From Rossellomorea aquimaris (GTDB lineage Bacteria > Bacillota > Bacilli > Bacillales > Bacillaceae_B): a stretch of 64,000 nt of DNA. The notes under the pieces were generated by a model. The model saw nothing but the letters and a program-made list of their open reading frames with translations, was not told where the DNA came from and did no database searches. The translations under genes and the position numbers were made by a program. The stretch is from positions 553,001 to 617,000 of the forward strand of contig NZ_CP141595.1 in the NCBI RefSeq assembly GCF_035590735.1, in the 5' to 3' direction. Position 1 is the stretch's first letter. The number at the start of each line of letters is the position of its first letter. Below, piece after piece: positions 52,090-59,936 of the stretch.

Positions 52090-53724
52090 TTATGCTCCCA
52101 ACAGATCTTGAATGTCAGACTTGATGACGTCTGCTTTCGGACCATAGATGGCTTGTACGCCTTTGTCTTTCAGGATGAGTCCTAATGCTCCGTTTTTCTT
52201 CCATTCCTGTTCAGTTCCGACAAGGCTTGTGTCTTTTACTGTTACACGAAGACGGGTCATACATGCATCCACGTCTACGATGTTTTCTTTACCGCCAAGC
52301 ATGGCAACGACTTTCGGAGCGATGGAATCGGCACTTACGGTACCGCCGCCGGTTGCCGCTTCATCTTCAATGTAGTTACCGTTACGACCCGGCGTCGGGA
52401 AGTTGAACTTTTTGATCAAGAAATTGGCAACCGTAAAGTTAAGGGCAAAGAATACGATACAAGCAACCACAAAGTTCACAAGGTCGACCCATAGACCGGC
52501 TTTGACGATCATCGGAACACGAGTTAGAAGCTCGATGGATCCGAAAGAGTGAACGCGGATGTTGACGATATCCACAATCGCGAAAGCAAGTCCCGTCATG
52601 ATGGCATACACAACATATAAAAGTGGGGCTGCGAACATGAACATGAATTCGATTGGCTCTGTAACACCTGTCAAGAATACGGCTAAACCAGCTGATAGGA
52701 ACATAGAGTTGTATTTCTTCTTCTTGTCTTTATCCACATTGCGGTACATGGCATAAGCGATACCGATCAGGGCAGCTGTGGATAGAATCATTTGACCTAC
52801 TTTGAAACGGGCAGGTGTGACGTCATTTAATAATTGCTTGTAGCTTTCAGTATCTCCTGCAGCCAGGAAGTTGTTTAAGTCAGCGATCCATGCAAGCCAC
52901 AGTGGATCTTGACCGGCAACCGTCGAACCCGCACCTGAACCAGTCAGGATTTTGTACGTTCCGCCGAGTTCCGTGTAGTTGATTGGAACCGTTAACATAT
53001 GATGCAAACCGAATGGTAATAATAGACGCTCTAACGCACCGAAAATGAATGGTGCAATGATTGGCGCTGTGTTCCGGGATGTTGCGATCCACTGACCGAA
53101 GTCATTCAGTAACCCTTGGATGAATGGCCATACAACGGACATCACGACAGCGATTACAACAGAACCTACAATCACGACAAATGGTACGAAACGTTTTCCG
53201 TTAAAGAAGGAAAGGGCATCCGGTAATTTACTGTAGTTATAATATTTGTTGAAAAGATTGGCTCCTAAGAAACCTGAGATGATTCCGACGAATACACCCA
53301 TATTTAAAGCAGGTGCACCAAGAACCGATGTGAAATAATCAGAAACCACTAATGTTTGTCCGAAAAGGGAAGAGACCGTTGCTTCGGGATCACCAAGCAT
53401 ATCTCCATTGACTCCGAAGATCGCTCCTGTAATCCGGTTGATCAGGATGAATGCGATCAGTGCAGCGAATGCTCCGCCTGCACGTTCTTTCGCCCACGAG
53501 CCACCGATGGCCACGGCGAACAGGATGTGAAGGTTGGTGATGACTCCCCACCCGATATCTTCCATTACTCTTGCAATCGTTTGCACTAATGTGATGTCTC
53601 CACCCATCATCGCAATCAACTTACCGAGGGAAATCATGATCCCTGCAGCTGGCATGACGGCCACTACTACAAGCAACGCTTTCCCGAACTTCTGCCAAAA
53701 ATCAAACGACAATAAATTCTTCAT
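52090..53724 (-). CDS. PTS glucose/maltose-type EIICB permease
   Basis: 544 residues. EIIC at 1-440 with ten or so helices (FWQKFGKALLVVVAVMPAAGIMISLG, FGALERLLLPFGLHHMLTVPINYTELGG, GVTEPIEFMFMFAAPLLYVVYAIMTG) and EIIB at about 465-544 with phospho-Cys in DVDACMTRLRVTVKD. No EIIA domain, so a shared EIIA is needed. Closest in form to the MalX/PtsG group. ATG follows AAAGGAGG. A cre-like palindrome downstream of the promoter indicates carbon repression or a LacI-type repressor. Sugar not certain. Confidence 0.9.
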   Translation of the reverse strand: MKNLLSFDFWQKFGKALLVVVAVMPAAGIMISLGKLIAMMGGDITLVQTIARVMEDIGWGVITNLHILFAVAIGGSWAKERAGGAFAALIAFILINRITGAIFGVNGDMLGDPEATVSSLFGQTLVVSDYFTSVLGAPALNMGVFVGIISGFLGANLFNKYYNYSKLPDALSFFNGKRFVPFVVIVGSVVIAVVMSVVWPFIQGLLNDFGQWIATSRNTAPIIAPFIFGALERLLLPFGLHHMLTVPINYTELGGTYKILTGSGAGSTVAGQDPLWLAWIADLNNFLAAGDTESYKQLLNDVTPARFKVGQMILSTAALIGIAYAMYRNVDKDKKKKYNSMFLSAGLAVFLTGVTEPIEFMFMFAAPLLYVVYAIMTGLAFAIVDIVNIRVHSFGSIELLTRVPMIVKAGLWVDLVNFVVACIVFFALNFTVANFLIKKFNFPTPGRNGNYIEDEAATGGGTVSADSIAPKVVAMLGGKENIVDVDACMTRLRVTVKDTSLVGTEQEWKKNGALGLILKDKGVQAIYGPKADVIKSDIQDLLGA

Positions 53725-53865
53725 AAACCCGTTTCCTCCTTTAATATCAATCTATTTGTCTCTATATATTACATTGAATGACATGTGTGCGTTTACATTT
53801 CAGGTGAAAATGAAATGCTGATTGGTGCGTCTTCATCATTAGGGTGCTATGTAACATGAAATAGA

Positions 53866-53879
53866 TGCAACCGTTTGCA
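53866..53879. promoter_or_regulatory. cre / LacI-type operator before the PTS gene
   Basis: On the minus strand TGCAAACGGTTGCA, matching the cre core TGNAANCGNWWNCA fully, located just downstream of the promoter. Confidence 0.75.
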
Positions 53880-53891
53880 CTAACTAAACAC

Positions 53892-53920
53892 ATTTTATGA
53901 TATCCCTTTCAAGAAAGCAA
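53892..53920 (-). promoter_or_regulatory. Sigma-A promoter of the PTS operon
   Basis: On the minus strand TTGCTT, 17 nt, TAAAAT, 12 nt ahead of the cre-like palindrome. Confidence 0.65.
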
Positions 53921-53957
53921 CAACAAAATATTATTTTAGTAAAATATTATTAGTTGG

Positions 53958-53975
53958 AGGGACGGACCTTGGTAG
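53958..53975 (+). repeat. Half copy of the GGGACGGACC repeat
   Basis: GAGGGACGGACCTTGG without a matching right arm nearby; same end sequence as the hairpin at 4073 and the copies at 58050-58206 and 63322. Confidence 0.7.
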
Positions 53976-53997
53976 GGGAAAGATGTTTTGCAGGGAA

Positions 53998-54099
53998 TGT
54001 GGATAACTACCCTGGTTGTTTAGTAGTGGGAGGAATGTATTCATGGGTTGTGGATTGTGGATAATTTTCAGGGTGGAATGGTTGAGTCATTGTGGATAA
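53998..54099 (+). other. Cluster of three DnaA boxes
   Basis: Perfect 9-mers TGTGGATAA (complement of TTATCCACA) at 53998-54006, 54056-54064 and 54091-54099, all in the same orientation, plus a degenerate TGTGGATTG at 54049. They lie in the 491-bp gap between the PTS operon and the metal ATPase gene. Known DnaA-box clusters away from oriC titrate or time DnaA in Bacillus. A single further box is at 8905-8913. Confidence 0.8.
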
Positions 54100-54175
54100 G
54101 TGTCGGAGGATCACTGGACCGCCATTCAATGTCAATCACTGCAATTAAATCCCTCACGAATTCATCAAATTCAAG

Positions 54176-54210
54176 AAAAAACATCCAACCTCTCAAGATT
54201 GGATGTTTTT
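54176..54210. terminator. Terminator downstream of the metal ATPase gene
   Basis: AAAAACATCCAA pairs with TTGGATGTTTTT, on the minus strand just past the ATPase stop. Confidence 0.88.
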
Positions 54211-54215
54211 CACCA

Positions 54216-56132
54216 TTATTTCAACAATCGCAGACCATTTAATATAACCAAGATCGTACTACCTTCATGCCCGATGACTCCATAAGGGAGATCAAGGATT
54301 TGCAGGAAGTTCGACGCGATCAACAGCATGATTACAGCGATGGAAAAGACTACATTTTGTTGCACGATCCGCTTCATTTTTTTCGATAGCTTGATGGCTT
54401 CGGCGATACGCGTAAGATCATTTTTCATTAACACAACATCGGCTGTTTCCAGGGCAACGTCGGTTCCTTCACCCATGGCGATTCCCACGTTGGCCGTTGC
54501 GAGTGCCGGTGCATCGTTGATCCCGTCCCCGACCATTCCGACTGTGCCGAATTGGCGTTTCAGCCTTTTCAGTTCGTCTACTTTCGTTTCCGGCAGGCAC
54601 TCGGCAATGAAGGAAGCAACTTTGGCTTCTTCTGCGATGGCACGGGCCGTCTTTTCATTGTCTCCTGTCAGCATAATCGTTTGGATGCCTTCATCCTTCA
54701 GGAGTTGCAAAGCTTTAATGGTTTCTTTACGAACAACGTCTTTTAATGCGATCAAAGCGACAATTTCATTCTCTTTGGCAACGAAGACCGTCGTTTTTCC
54801 TTCGGAAGCGATTCGTCCAAAGGCACCATCCATAAATTGTTCTGCTAACACTTTATCCACAAAATCTGCTTTCCCGATCTTCCATTCGGATCCGTCCACA
54901 AGCGCTTTGACTCCCCATCCGGATACGTCTTCGAGGGAATCTGGCTGGGAGAGTTCCAGGTGTAACTCGCGGGTTGCGTGGCGAACGATGGCTTGTGCAA
55001 GTGGGTGATTCGACTGATTTTCAATGGAAGCGACGGTGGCAATGACTTCACGTTCATCCACATGATCCGCAACCACTATATCCGTTACGACTGGCTTTCC
55101 TTTCGTCAACGTACCTGTTTTATCAAAGGCAATCGCTTTGATGTTGCTTAAGTTTTCCAAGTGGGCGCCGCCTTTGAAAAGAATTCCGTGACGGGCACCG
55201 TTTGAAATGGCCGATAAACTCGCTGGCATGATCGCGGCAACCAGTGCACAAGGTGAAGCCACAACGAGCAGGACCATTGCCCGGTAGAATGTTTCCGTCC
55301 AGCTCCATCCGAGGAGGAAGTGGGGAACGAACATCATCAGGAAGACAACGGCAAGCACGACTTTTACATAGGTTCCTTCAAAGCGTTCGATGAACTGCTG
55401 TGAAGGAGACTTTTCGCTTTGCGCGGATTGCACAAGATCAATGATTTTTTGGAAAAGGGTTTCGCTGCTCGGTTTGGTCATTTCAACCGTGATGGCACCG
55501 TTGATGTTGACCGTTCCAGCGAACACTTCATCGCTTTGACCTTTGGTGACGGGGACGGCTTCCCCGGAAATGGCTGCTTCGTCAATGGAAGTCGTGCCCT
55601 TAACGACAACACCATCTGTTGGCACGCGTTCACCTGGTTTAATTAAAATATGATCGCCGATCTCAAGGCTTGAAACGTGGACTTTCTTTTCACCAGAGCC
55701 TGTCACGAGCCATGCTTCTTCAGGTTGAAGCTGCATGAGTGCGGAGATTTCTTTCTGACTTTTGTTCATGGTATACGTTTCAAGTGCGCCACTGACTGCA
55801 AAGATGAAGATGAGGATGGCGCCCTCTGTCCAGTAACCGATGATGGCAGATCCGACAGCGGCAAAAATCATCAGCATTTCTACATTCAGTTCTTTGTTTT
55901 CAATGGTTTCTTCGATTCCTTCTTTGGCTTTGGCGAACCCGCCGATGGCAAAGGCGAGGAGATAGAAGATGATGCTTAAGGTGGAGTCGTTGTTTGACGT
56001 CAACCATCCCAGTAAAATAAACATACCGCTTACCAGTGCGGCAATCAATTCTGCATGAGGCTTTATTTTTTCAAAGAAGTTAATTTTTTCATTAGGTGTC
56101 CCCATGGTTAAAGCTTTGGATTGTGAACTCAT
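54216..56132 (-). CDS. pfeT: P1B-4 type metal ATPase, iron efflux (PfeT/ZosA-like)
   Basis: 638 residues, no N-terminal metal-binding domain. Membrane SPC motif (VVASPCALVAAIMPASLSAIS), phosphorylation DKTGTLTKGKP, TGDN, VGDGINDAPALA, and the last-helix IGHEGSTILVILNG, the SPC plus HEGxT pair that defines P1B-4 pumps (Fe2+, Co2+, Zn2+ efflux). ATG follows GAAGGAGG. Upstream overlapping Fur/PerR-like dyads at 56168-56190 support an iron-efflux role as for PfeT in B. subtilis. Cobalt or zinc remain possible. Confidence 0.88.
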   Translation of the reverse strand: MSSQSKALTMGTPNEKINFFEKIKPHAELIAALVSGMFILLGWLTSNNDSTLSIIFYLLAFAIGGFAKAKEGIEETIENKELNVEMLMIFAAVGSAIIGYWTEGAILIFIFAVSGALETYTMNKSQKEISALMQLQPEEAWLVTGSGEKKVHVSSLEIGDHILIKPGERVPTDGVVVKGTTSIDEAAISGEAVPVTKGQSDEVFAGTVNINGAITVEMTKPSSETLFQKIIDLVQSAQSEKSPSQQFIERFEGTYVKVVLAVVFLMMFVPHFLLGWSWTETFYRAMVLLVVASPCALVAAIMPASLSAISNGARHGILFKGGAHLENLSNIKAIAFDKTGTLTKGKPVVTDIVVADHVDEREVIATVASIENQSNHPLAQAIVRHATRELHLELSQPDSLEDVSGWGVKALVDGSEWKIGKADFVDKVLAEQFMDGAFGRIASEGKTTVFVAKENEIVALIALKDVVRKETIKALQLLKDEGIQTIMLTGDNEKTARAIAEEAKVASFIAECLPETKVDELKRLKRQFGTVGMVGDGINDAPALATANVGIAMGEGTDVALETADVVLMKNDLTRIAEAIKLSKKMKRIVQQNVVFSIAVIMLLIASNFLQILDLPYGVIGHEGSTILVILNGLRLLK

Positions 56133-56167
56133 AGCGTATTCCTCCTTCAGTTAAATGAAAATACGAG

Positions 56168-56190
56168 ATTCTCATTGAGAATAATAATCA
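56168..56190. promoter_or_regulatory. Overlapping Fur/PerR-like boxes before the metal ATPase
   Basis: ATTCTCATTGAGAAT (56168-56182) is a perfect 7-1-7 inverted repeat and TGAGAATAATAATCA (56176-56190) is a Fur-like 7-1-7. They overlap by 7 bp, 36-58 nt before the ATPase start. Confidence 0.75.
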
Positions 56191-56206
56191 ACGTCAATAC
56201 CCCTAT

Positions 56207-56243
56207 AAAACGACGAAAGCTGCCACCAATGAAAGGTGACAGC
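56207..56243 (-). terminator. Possible terminator after the MFS gene
   Basis: Minus strand GCTGTCACC pairs with GGTGGCAGC (one G-U), followed by TTTCGTCGTTTT. About 100 nt past the MFS stop. Confidence 0.5.
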
Positions 56244-56345
56244 AAAACTGCACGTGCTCTTAGATGATTTTATATGAAGTTAGTAATTTATAATAATTAT
56301 AATCTAATCCTATCACAAGTATATGATAATGGAAAGAGTTTTGTG

Positions 56346-57530
56346 CTAGTTATTCTGGGTTATTTCTCCACGTCGATTTTGGATGGAAAAGACGAGTAGG
56401 CTCACAAAAATCATCAGCATCATAAAGGCAATTAAATAGAAGAAGCTCGAGCCTTTGAACCAGTCGATAGTGATTCCCCCAACGAATGGCCCGATCATGC
56501 TACCGAAGCTGAAGAAGATTCCGCACATGATGTTTCCGGCAGGAAGTAATTCTTTTGGCAGAAGATCTGTCATATAACTAATACCGAGTGAAAAAGTCGA
56601 TCCGACGGCCATCCCGGCTAACGTAAAGCAGATAAATAAGCCGATGGTGGATTCAGAGACGATTCCAGCAGCGGAAAAGCAGAGGAAGCCGATCATCATG
56701 ACGATGAGCAGGACATTTTGTCTGCCATATTTGTCACTCAGAATTCCAAGTGGAACCTGGGATATAATACTTCCCACTGCAAAAGCAGGCAGGAGGATCG
56801 CGACGGCTTCAATTGAAAGACCGTTTCGCAGTGCGAAAACAGGGAAGTTCCCGTTTAATGAAGCTTCCAGGAATCCATATCCCAATGGAGGCAGCAGGGC
56901 GACCCAGGCATATTTGAGAACTTTTCCGAACCGGTGAAAAGATCCAAGGAACGAGGCACTTCCTATATTTTGCTGTTCGGGGAATTCGTTTTGTAATTTA
57001 AAGACGAACATCCATACCGTCAGGCTTAATAAGGAAGAGATGATGAACGGCAGTGCTTGATGGATGGTGATGAGCTGTGTCATCATCGGTCCTACGGCAA
57101 AGCCGACTCCAAATGAAACCCCGTAGATGGATATATTACGTCCCCGATGTTCTTTCGGTGAAAACGATGTGATCCATGTCTGGGTGGCGAAGTGCAGCAT
57201 GTGATCGCCGATTCCGATGCAAAGACGAAGGAAGAACCAGAACCAGAAAGATTTCCAGACCGGGAACAGTAAGAGTGACGCTGCCACCACGATTCCCCCG
57301 ATGATGATCATCGGTTTGTATCCCATTTTCTGAAGCGGTCTTTCCATTAATGGAGAGGCGAGTAAGATTCCGATATATAGTGCGGTTGCGTTTAATCCGT
57401 TCATGGAGGAAGAAACGCCGTCCTGTTCGAAAATGATGGCGATTAAAGGAAGGAGCATCCCTTGTGAGAATCCTGAAATCGCGACGATGCCGACCAGGAC
57501 CCAGAAACGGAAAGTTAGTGTTTGGTTCAT
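56346..57530 (-). CDS. MFS transporter (possibly YfkF)
   Basis: 394 residues, 12 helices. FWVLVGIVAISGFSQGMLLPLIAIIFEQDGVSS opening, motif-A like PLMERPLQKMGYKPMI, and IGIGDHMLHFATQTWITSF, then GFAVGPMMTQL. B. subtilis has an MFS gene, yfkF, of similar size between yfkH and yfkE, and yfkE is close by here, so this may be its counterpart. ATG follows GGGAG with a 9-nt spacer. Predicted drug or metabolite exporter. Confidence 0.8.
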   Translation of the reverse strand: MNQTLTFRFWVLVGIVAISGFSQGMLLPLIAIIFEQDGVSSSMNGLNATALYIGILLASPLMERPLQKMGYKPMIIIGGIVVAASLLLFPVWKSFWFWFFLRLCIGIGDHMLHFATQTWITSFSPKEHRGRNISIYGVSFGVGFAVGPMMTQLITIHQALPFIISSLLSLTVWMFVFKLQNEFPEQQNIGSASFLGSFHRFGKVLKYAWVALLPPLGYGFLEASLNGNFPVFALRNGLSIEAVAILLPAFAVGSIISQVPLGILSDKYGRQNVLLIVMMIGFLCFSAAGIVSESTIGLFICFTLAGMAVGSTFSLGISYMTDLLPKELLPAGNIMCGIFFSFGSMIGPFVGGITIDWFKGSSFFYLIAFMMLMIFVSLLVFSIQNRRGEITQNN

Positions 57531-57653
57531 TTGAAAAAACTCCCAATCATTGATGATTACTTCTTAGATGGTACTCCCAATTTGATTGTTTGGCAATACG
57601 AAACGAATAGAGTAAAATCAAAACATCTACTAACATAATAAGGAAGGAATGAA

Positions 57654-58043
57654 GTGAAAATGGAATTTAACATGCAAGAAGGCGGATTTTACACAGATTT
57701 AGGGTTTGGAAAGCTGGAGGTTTCGGGTAACGAAGAGTATGGATTTCGCCCATTCCAATTATTGGTTTCATCCGTAGCCGTGTGCAGCGGGGGAGTGCTC
57801 CGAAAAGTACTGGAGAAAATGCGCATCGAATTTGAAGACATACATATCAAAGCCGACGTAACCCGCAACGAAGCCGAAGCCAACCGCGTCGAAGCCATCT
57901 CCCTTCACTTCACCATCAAAGGGACAGACCTCGACAAAAACAAAATCGAAAAAGCCATGAAGCTCACACGTAAAAACTGCTCCATGGTCCAATCCGTACA
58001 AGACAGCATCAAAATCGAAGAAACCTTTGAGTTAGTGCAGTAA
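57654..58043 (+). CDS. OsmC/Ohr family protein
   Basis: 129 residues. Two conserved cysteines in the OsmC layout: VAVCSGGVLRKVLEKM (helix) and RKNCSMVQSV. Such proteins reduce organic or fatty-acid hydroperoxides, though some lack activity. GTG at 57654 is 6 nt after AAGGAAGG and gives MKMEFNMQEGG; the ATG at 57660 is an alternative. Divergent from the MFS gene. Confidence 0.85.
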   Translation: MKMEFNMQEGGFYTDLGFGKLEVSGNEEYGFRPFQLLVSSVAVCSGGVLRKVLEKMRIEFEDIHIKADVTRNEAEANRVEAISLHFTIKGTDLDKNKIEKAMKLTRKNCSMVQSVQDSIKIEETFELVQ

Positions 58044-58049
58044 AGTGTT

Positions 58050-58118
58050 GAGGGACGGACCTCCAAGGAGTATAAGCCCTATTGTATCAAGGTTTATAAC
58101 CAGATGAAGGTCCGTCCT
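58050..58118. repeat. GGGACGGACC element, tandem copy 1
   Basis: About 68 bp bounded by GAGGGACGGACCTC and GAAGGTCCGTCCTTC inverted ends, with a core related to copy 2 (shared CCC-ATT--ATCAAGGTT). Confidence 0.85.
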
Positions 58119-58138
58119 TCAATACAGTAACATGTTAA

Positions 58139-58206
58139 AGGACGGACCTCTAACTCAGCGTAAACCCCATTACATCAAGGTTCTCATCTGATCAGAGGTC
58201 CGTCCC
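58139..58206. repeat. GGGACGGACC element, tandem copy 2
   Basis: Second copy, ends AGGACGGACCTC and GAGGTCCGTCCCT, 20 bp after copy 1. It runs into three direct copies of CCCTATTGTC at 58204-58233. Lies between convergent OsmC and the YdaG-like gene. Confidence 0.85.
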
Positions 58207-58261
58207 TATTGTCCCCTATTGTCCCCTATTGTCCTTATTTAGGTTCTTTTTAGTTTTCCCT

Positions 58262-58681
58262 CTATAGGCTTAGTTCCTGCGGTTCTTTGCCTGTTTTTTC
58301 GTAGTAGAGGATGGTTTTGGGTGTGAGTTTGAGGAGCATGTATTCTGGGTCGTCGGGGCTTGCGATCCAGGATTTGAGTTGTTCGTTCCAGAATTTCCCT
58401 TTCAGCTCTTTGGATTCTTCCACAGTTGCCTCTGCTTCGATTTCTACATAGTGCTCATGATTGGAATCGCGGTCATGGCCCAGAAGAATATGAACGTGAG
58501 GATTCTGTGCGATGTCTTCCGCTTTGTGGGCATGTTCATTGGTTGCAGTGTAGAGAGTTAGGTCTTCATGGTAGAACATCATAAAGCGTGAATACGGTTT
58601 GTTGTCGCGAATCGTGGCAAGGGTGCCGATTTTATGGTGGGAAAACAGCTCAACGATCTTATCTTTTAAGGTTTGTGCCAT
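58262..58681 (-). CDS. Pyridoxamine 5'-phosphate oxidase-fold general stress protein (YdaG-like)
   Basis: 139 residues, split-barrel flavin-binding fold: IGTLATIRDNKPYSRFMMFYHEDLTLYTATNEHAHKAEDIAQNPHVHILLGHD. Matches the general stress protein 26 group (B. subtilis YdaG). Likely binds FMN or F420-like cofactor; substrate unknown. ATG follows TAGGAGG. I do not see a convincing sigma-B promoter for it. Confidence 0.85.
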   Translation of the reverse strand: MAQTLKDKIVELFSHHKIGTLATIRDNKPYSRFMMFYHEDLTLYTATNEHAHKAEDIAQNPHVHILLGHDRDSNHEHYVEIEAEATVEESKELKGKFWNEQLKSWIASPDDPEYMLLKLTPKTILYYEKTGKEPQELSL

Positions 58682-58771
58682 GGGTTGTACCTCCTAATTG
58701 GGTTCTATCTATAATGTGTCTAATCTCGCTTGATTTAAACAAATTTTCTTTTAGAAAGAAGGATTTTACAC

Positions 58772-59827
58772 ATGAATAAAGTATTTGCACTGCTTGTATT
58801 TGCAGGTGTTCCGATCTCCGTCATCGGCTCACTGCTTCATTGGCCGAATGTCATCATGTTCGTGATTTACTGTGTCACGATCATTGCCCTTGCTGCTTTT
58901 ATGGGAAGATCCACGGAAAGCCTGGCCGTTGTGTCAGGACCCCGTATCGGCGGATTATTGAATGCGACCTTTGGAAATGCGGTAGAACTCATTATTTCTA
59001 TTTTTGCGCTAAAAGCTGGTTTGATCGGCGTTGTACTGGCGTCCTTAACTGGATCCGTGCTTGGAAATCTGCTCTTAGTTGCCGGGTTGTCCTTCTTTGT
59101 TGGGGGAATCAAGTTCAAACGTCAGAAGTTCAATGTGTTTGATGCCCGTCACAACTCGGGGCTCCTTATGTTTGCGATCATCGTGGCATTCGTGATTCCT
59201 GAAGTATTCACACAGGATATGAATGAAGCGAAGACCATGACCCTTTCAATAGGTGTTTCAGTCATCTTGATCGCCCTTTATTTATTTGCCCTATTCTTTA
59301 AATTAGTGACTCACCGCGGGGTTTATCAGCATGAAGGCGAAGAGAGTGCGCACGCTCATGAAGAACCGGAGTGGAGTAAGGGGAAAGCGTTGCTGATCCT
59401 TGCCGCTTCTACTGCAGCCGTTGCTTATGTATCGGAACGCCTCGTTCATACGTTTGAAGAGGTCGGGAACACATTCGGCTGGAGCGAACTGTTCATCGGA
59501 GTCATCATCGTAGCCATTGTCGGAAACGCTGCTGAGCATGCATCCGCGATCATTATGGCTTATAAAAATAAGATGGATATCGCTGTGGAGATTGCAGTCG
59601 GTTCCACCTTGCAGATCGCAATGTTTGTAGCCCCGGTTCTTGTATTGATTTCACTCTTTTTCGAAACGAGCATGCCGCTTGTGTTTACGTTACCGGAGCT
59701 TGTGGCCATGGTATCAGCAGTACTTGTGACAATCGTCATATCCAATGATGGCGAGACGAATTGGTTTGAGGGACTGACGCTCCTCGCAGCTTACTTCATC
59801 ATGGGAATCGGTTTTTATTTACTTTAA
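58772..59827 (+). CDS. yfkE: Ca2+/H+ antiporter (YfkE/ChaA)
   Basis: 351 residues, eleven helices, CaCA family. Two inverted alpha repeats are visible: LLNATFGNAVELIISIFALKAG near residues 65-90 and IVGNAAEHASAIIMAYKNKMDIAVEIAVGS near 245-275, with the essential Glu in GNA(V)E. Exchanges calcium for protons. An acidic/His loop between halves (HEGEESAHAHEEPEWSKG). ATG follows AAGAAGG. Same gene as yfkE next to yfkD in B. subtilis. Confidence 0.94.
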   Translation: MNKVFALLVFAGVPISVIGSLLHWPNVIMFVIYCVTIIALAAFMGRSTESLAVVSGPRIGGLLNATFGNAVELIISIFALKAGLIGVVLASLTGSVLGNLLLVAGLSFFVGGIKFKRQKFNVFDARHNSGLLMFAIIVAFVIPEVFTQDMNEAKTMTLSIGVSVILIALYLFALFFKLVTHRGVYQHEGEESAHAHEEPEWSKGKALLILAASTAAVAYVSERLVHTFEEVGNTFGWSELFIGVIIVAIVGNAAEHASAIIMAYKNKMDIAVEIAVGSTLQIAMFVAPVLVLISLFFETSMPLVFTLPELVAMVSAVLVTIVISNDGETNWFEGLTLLAAYFIMGIGFYLL

Positions 59828-59828
59828 A

Positions 59829-59861
59829 AAAAAGCCCCGGCAGTCCTTTGCCGGGGCTTTT
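59829..59861 (+). terminator. Terminator after yfkE
   Basis: AAAAGCCCCGGC pairs with GCCGGGGCTTTT, 8-nt loop. Confidence 0.92.
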
Positions 59862-59936
59862 GCATGGGATCATTCGTCAGATAATGAAATTCGTGAGAAC
59901 AGCCTACTCATCCTTGAATAAGATAACAGGAGAGTT

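Noticed and set aside
54060..54175. Minus-strand open stretch with protein-like residues (FDEFVRDLIAVIDIEW)
   Set aside because: No start codon or ribosome binding site, and it lies behind a terminator and across the DnaA boxes; possible gene remnant only.
58682..58771. Sigma-B promoter for the YdaG-like gene
   Set aside because: A GTTTAA is present on the minus strand but no GGGWAW follows at the right distance.
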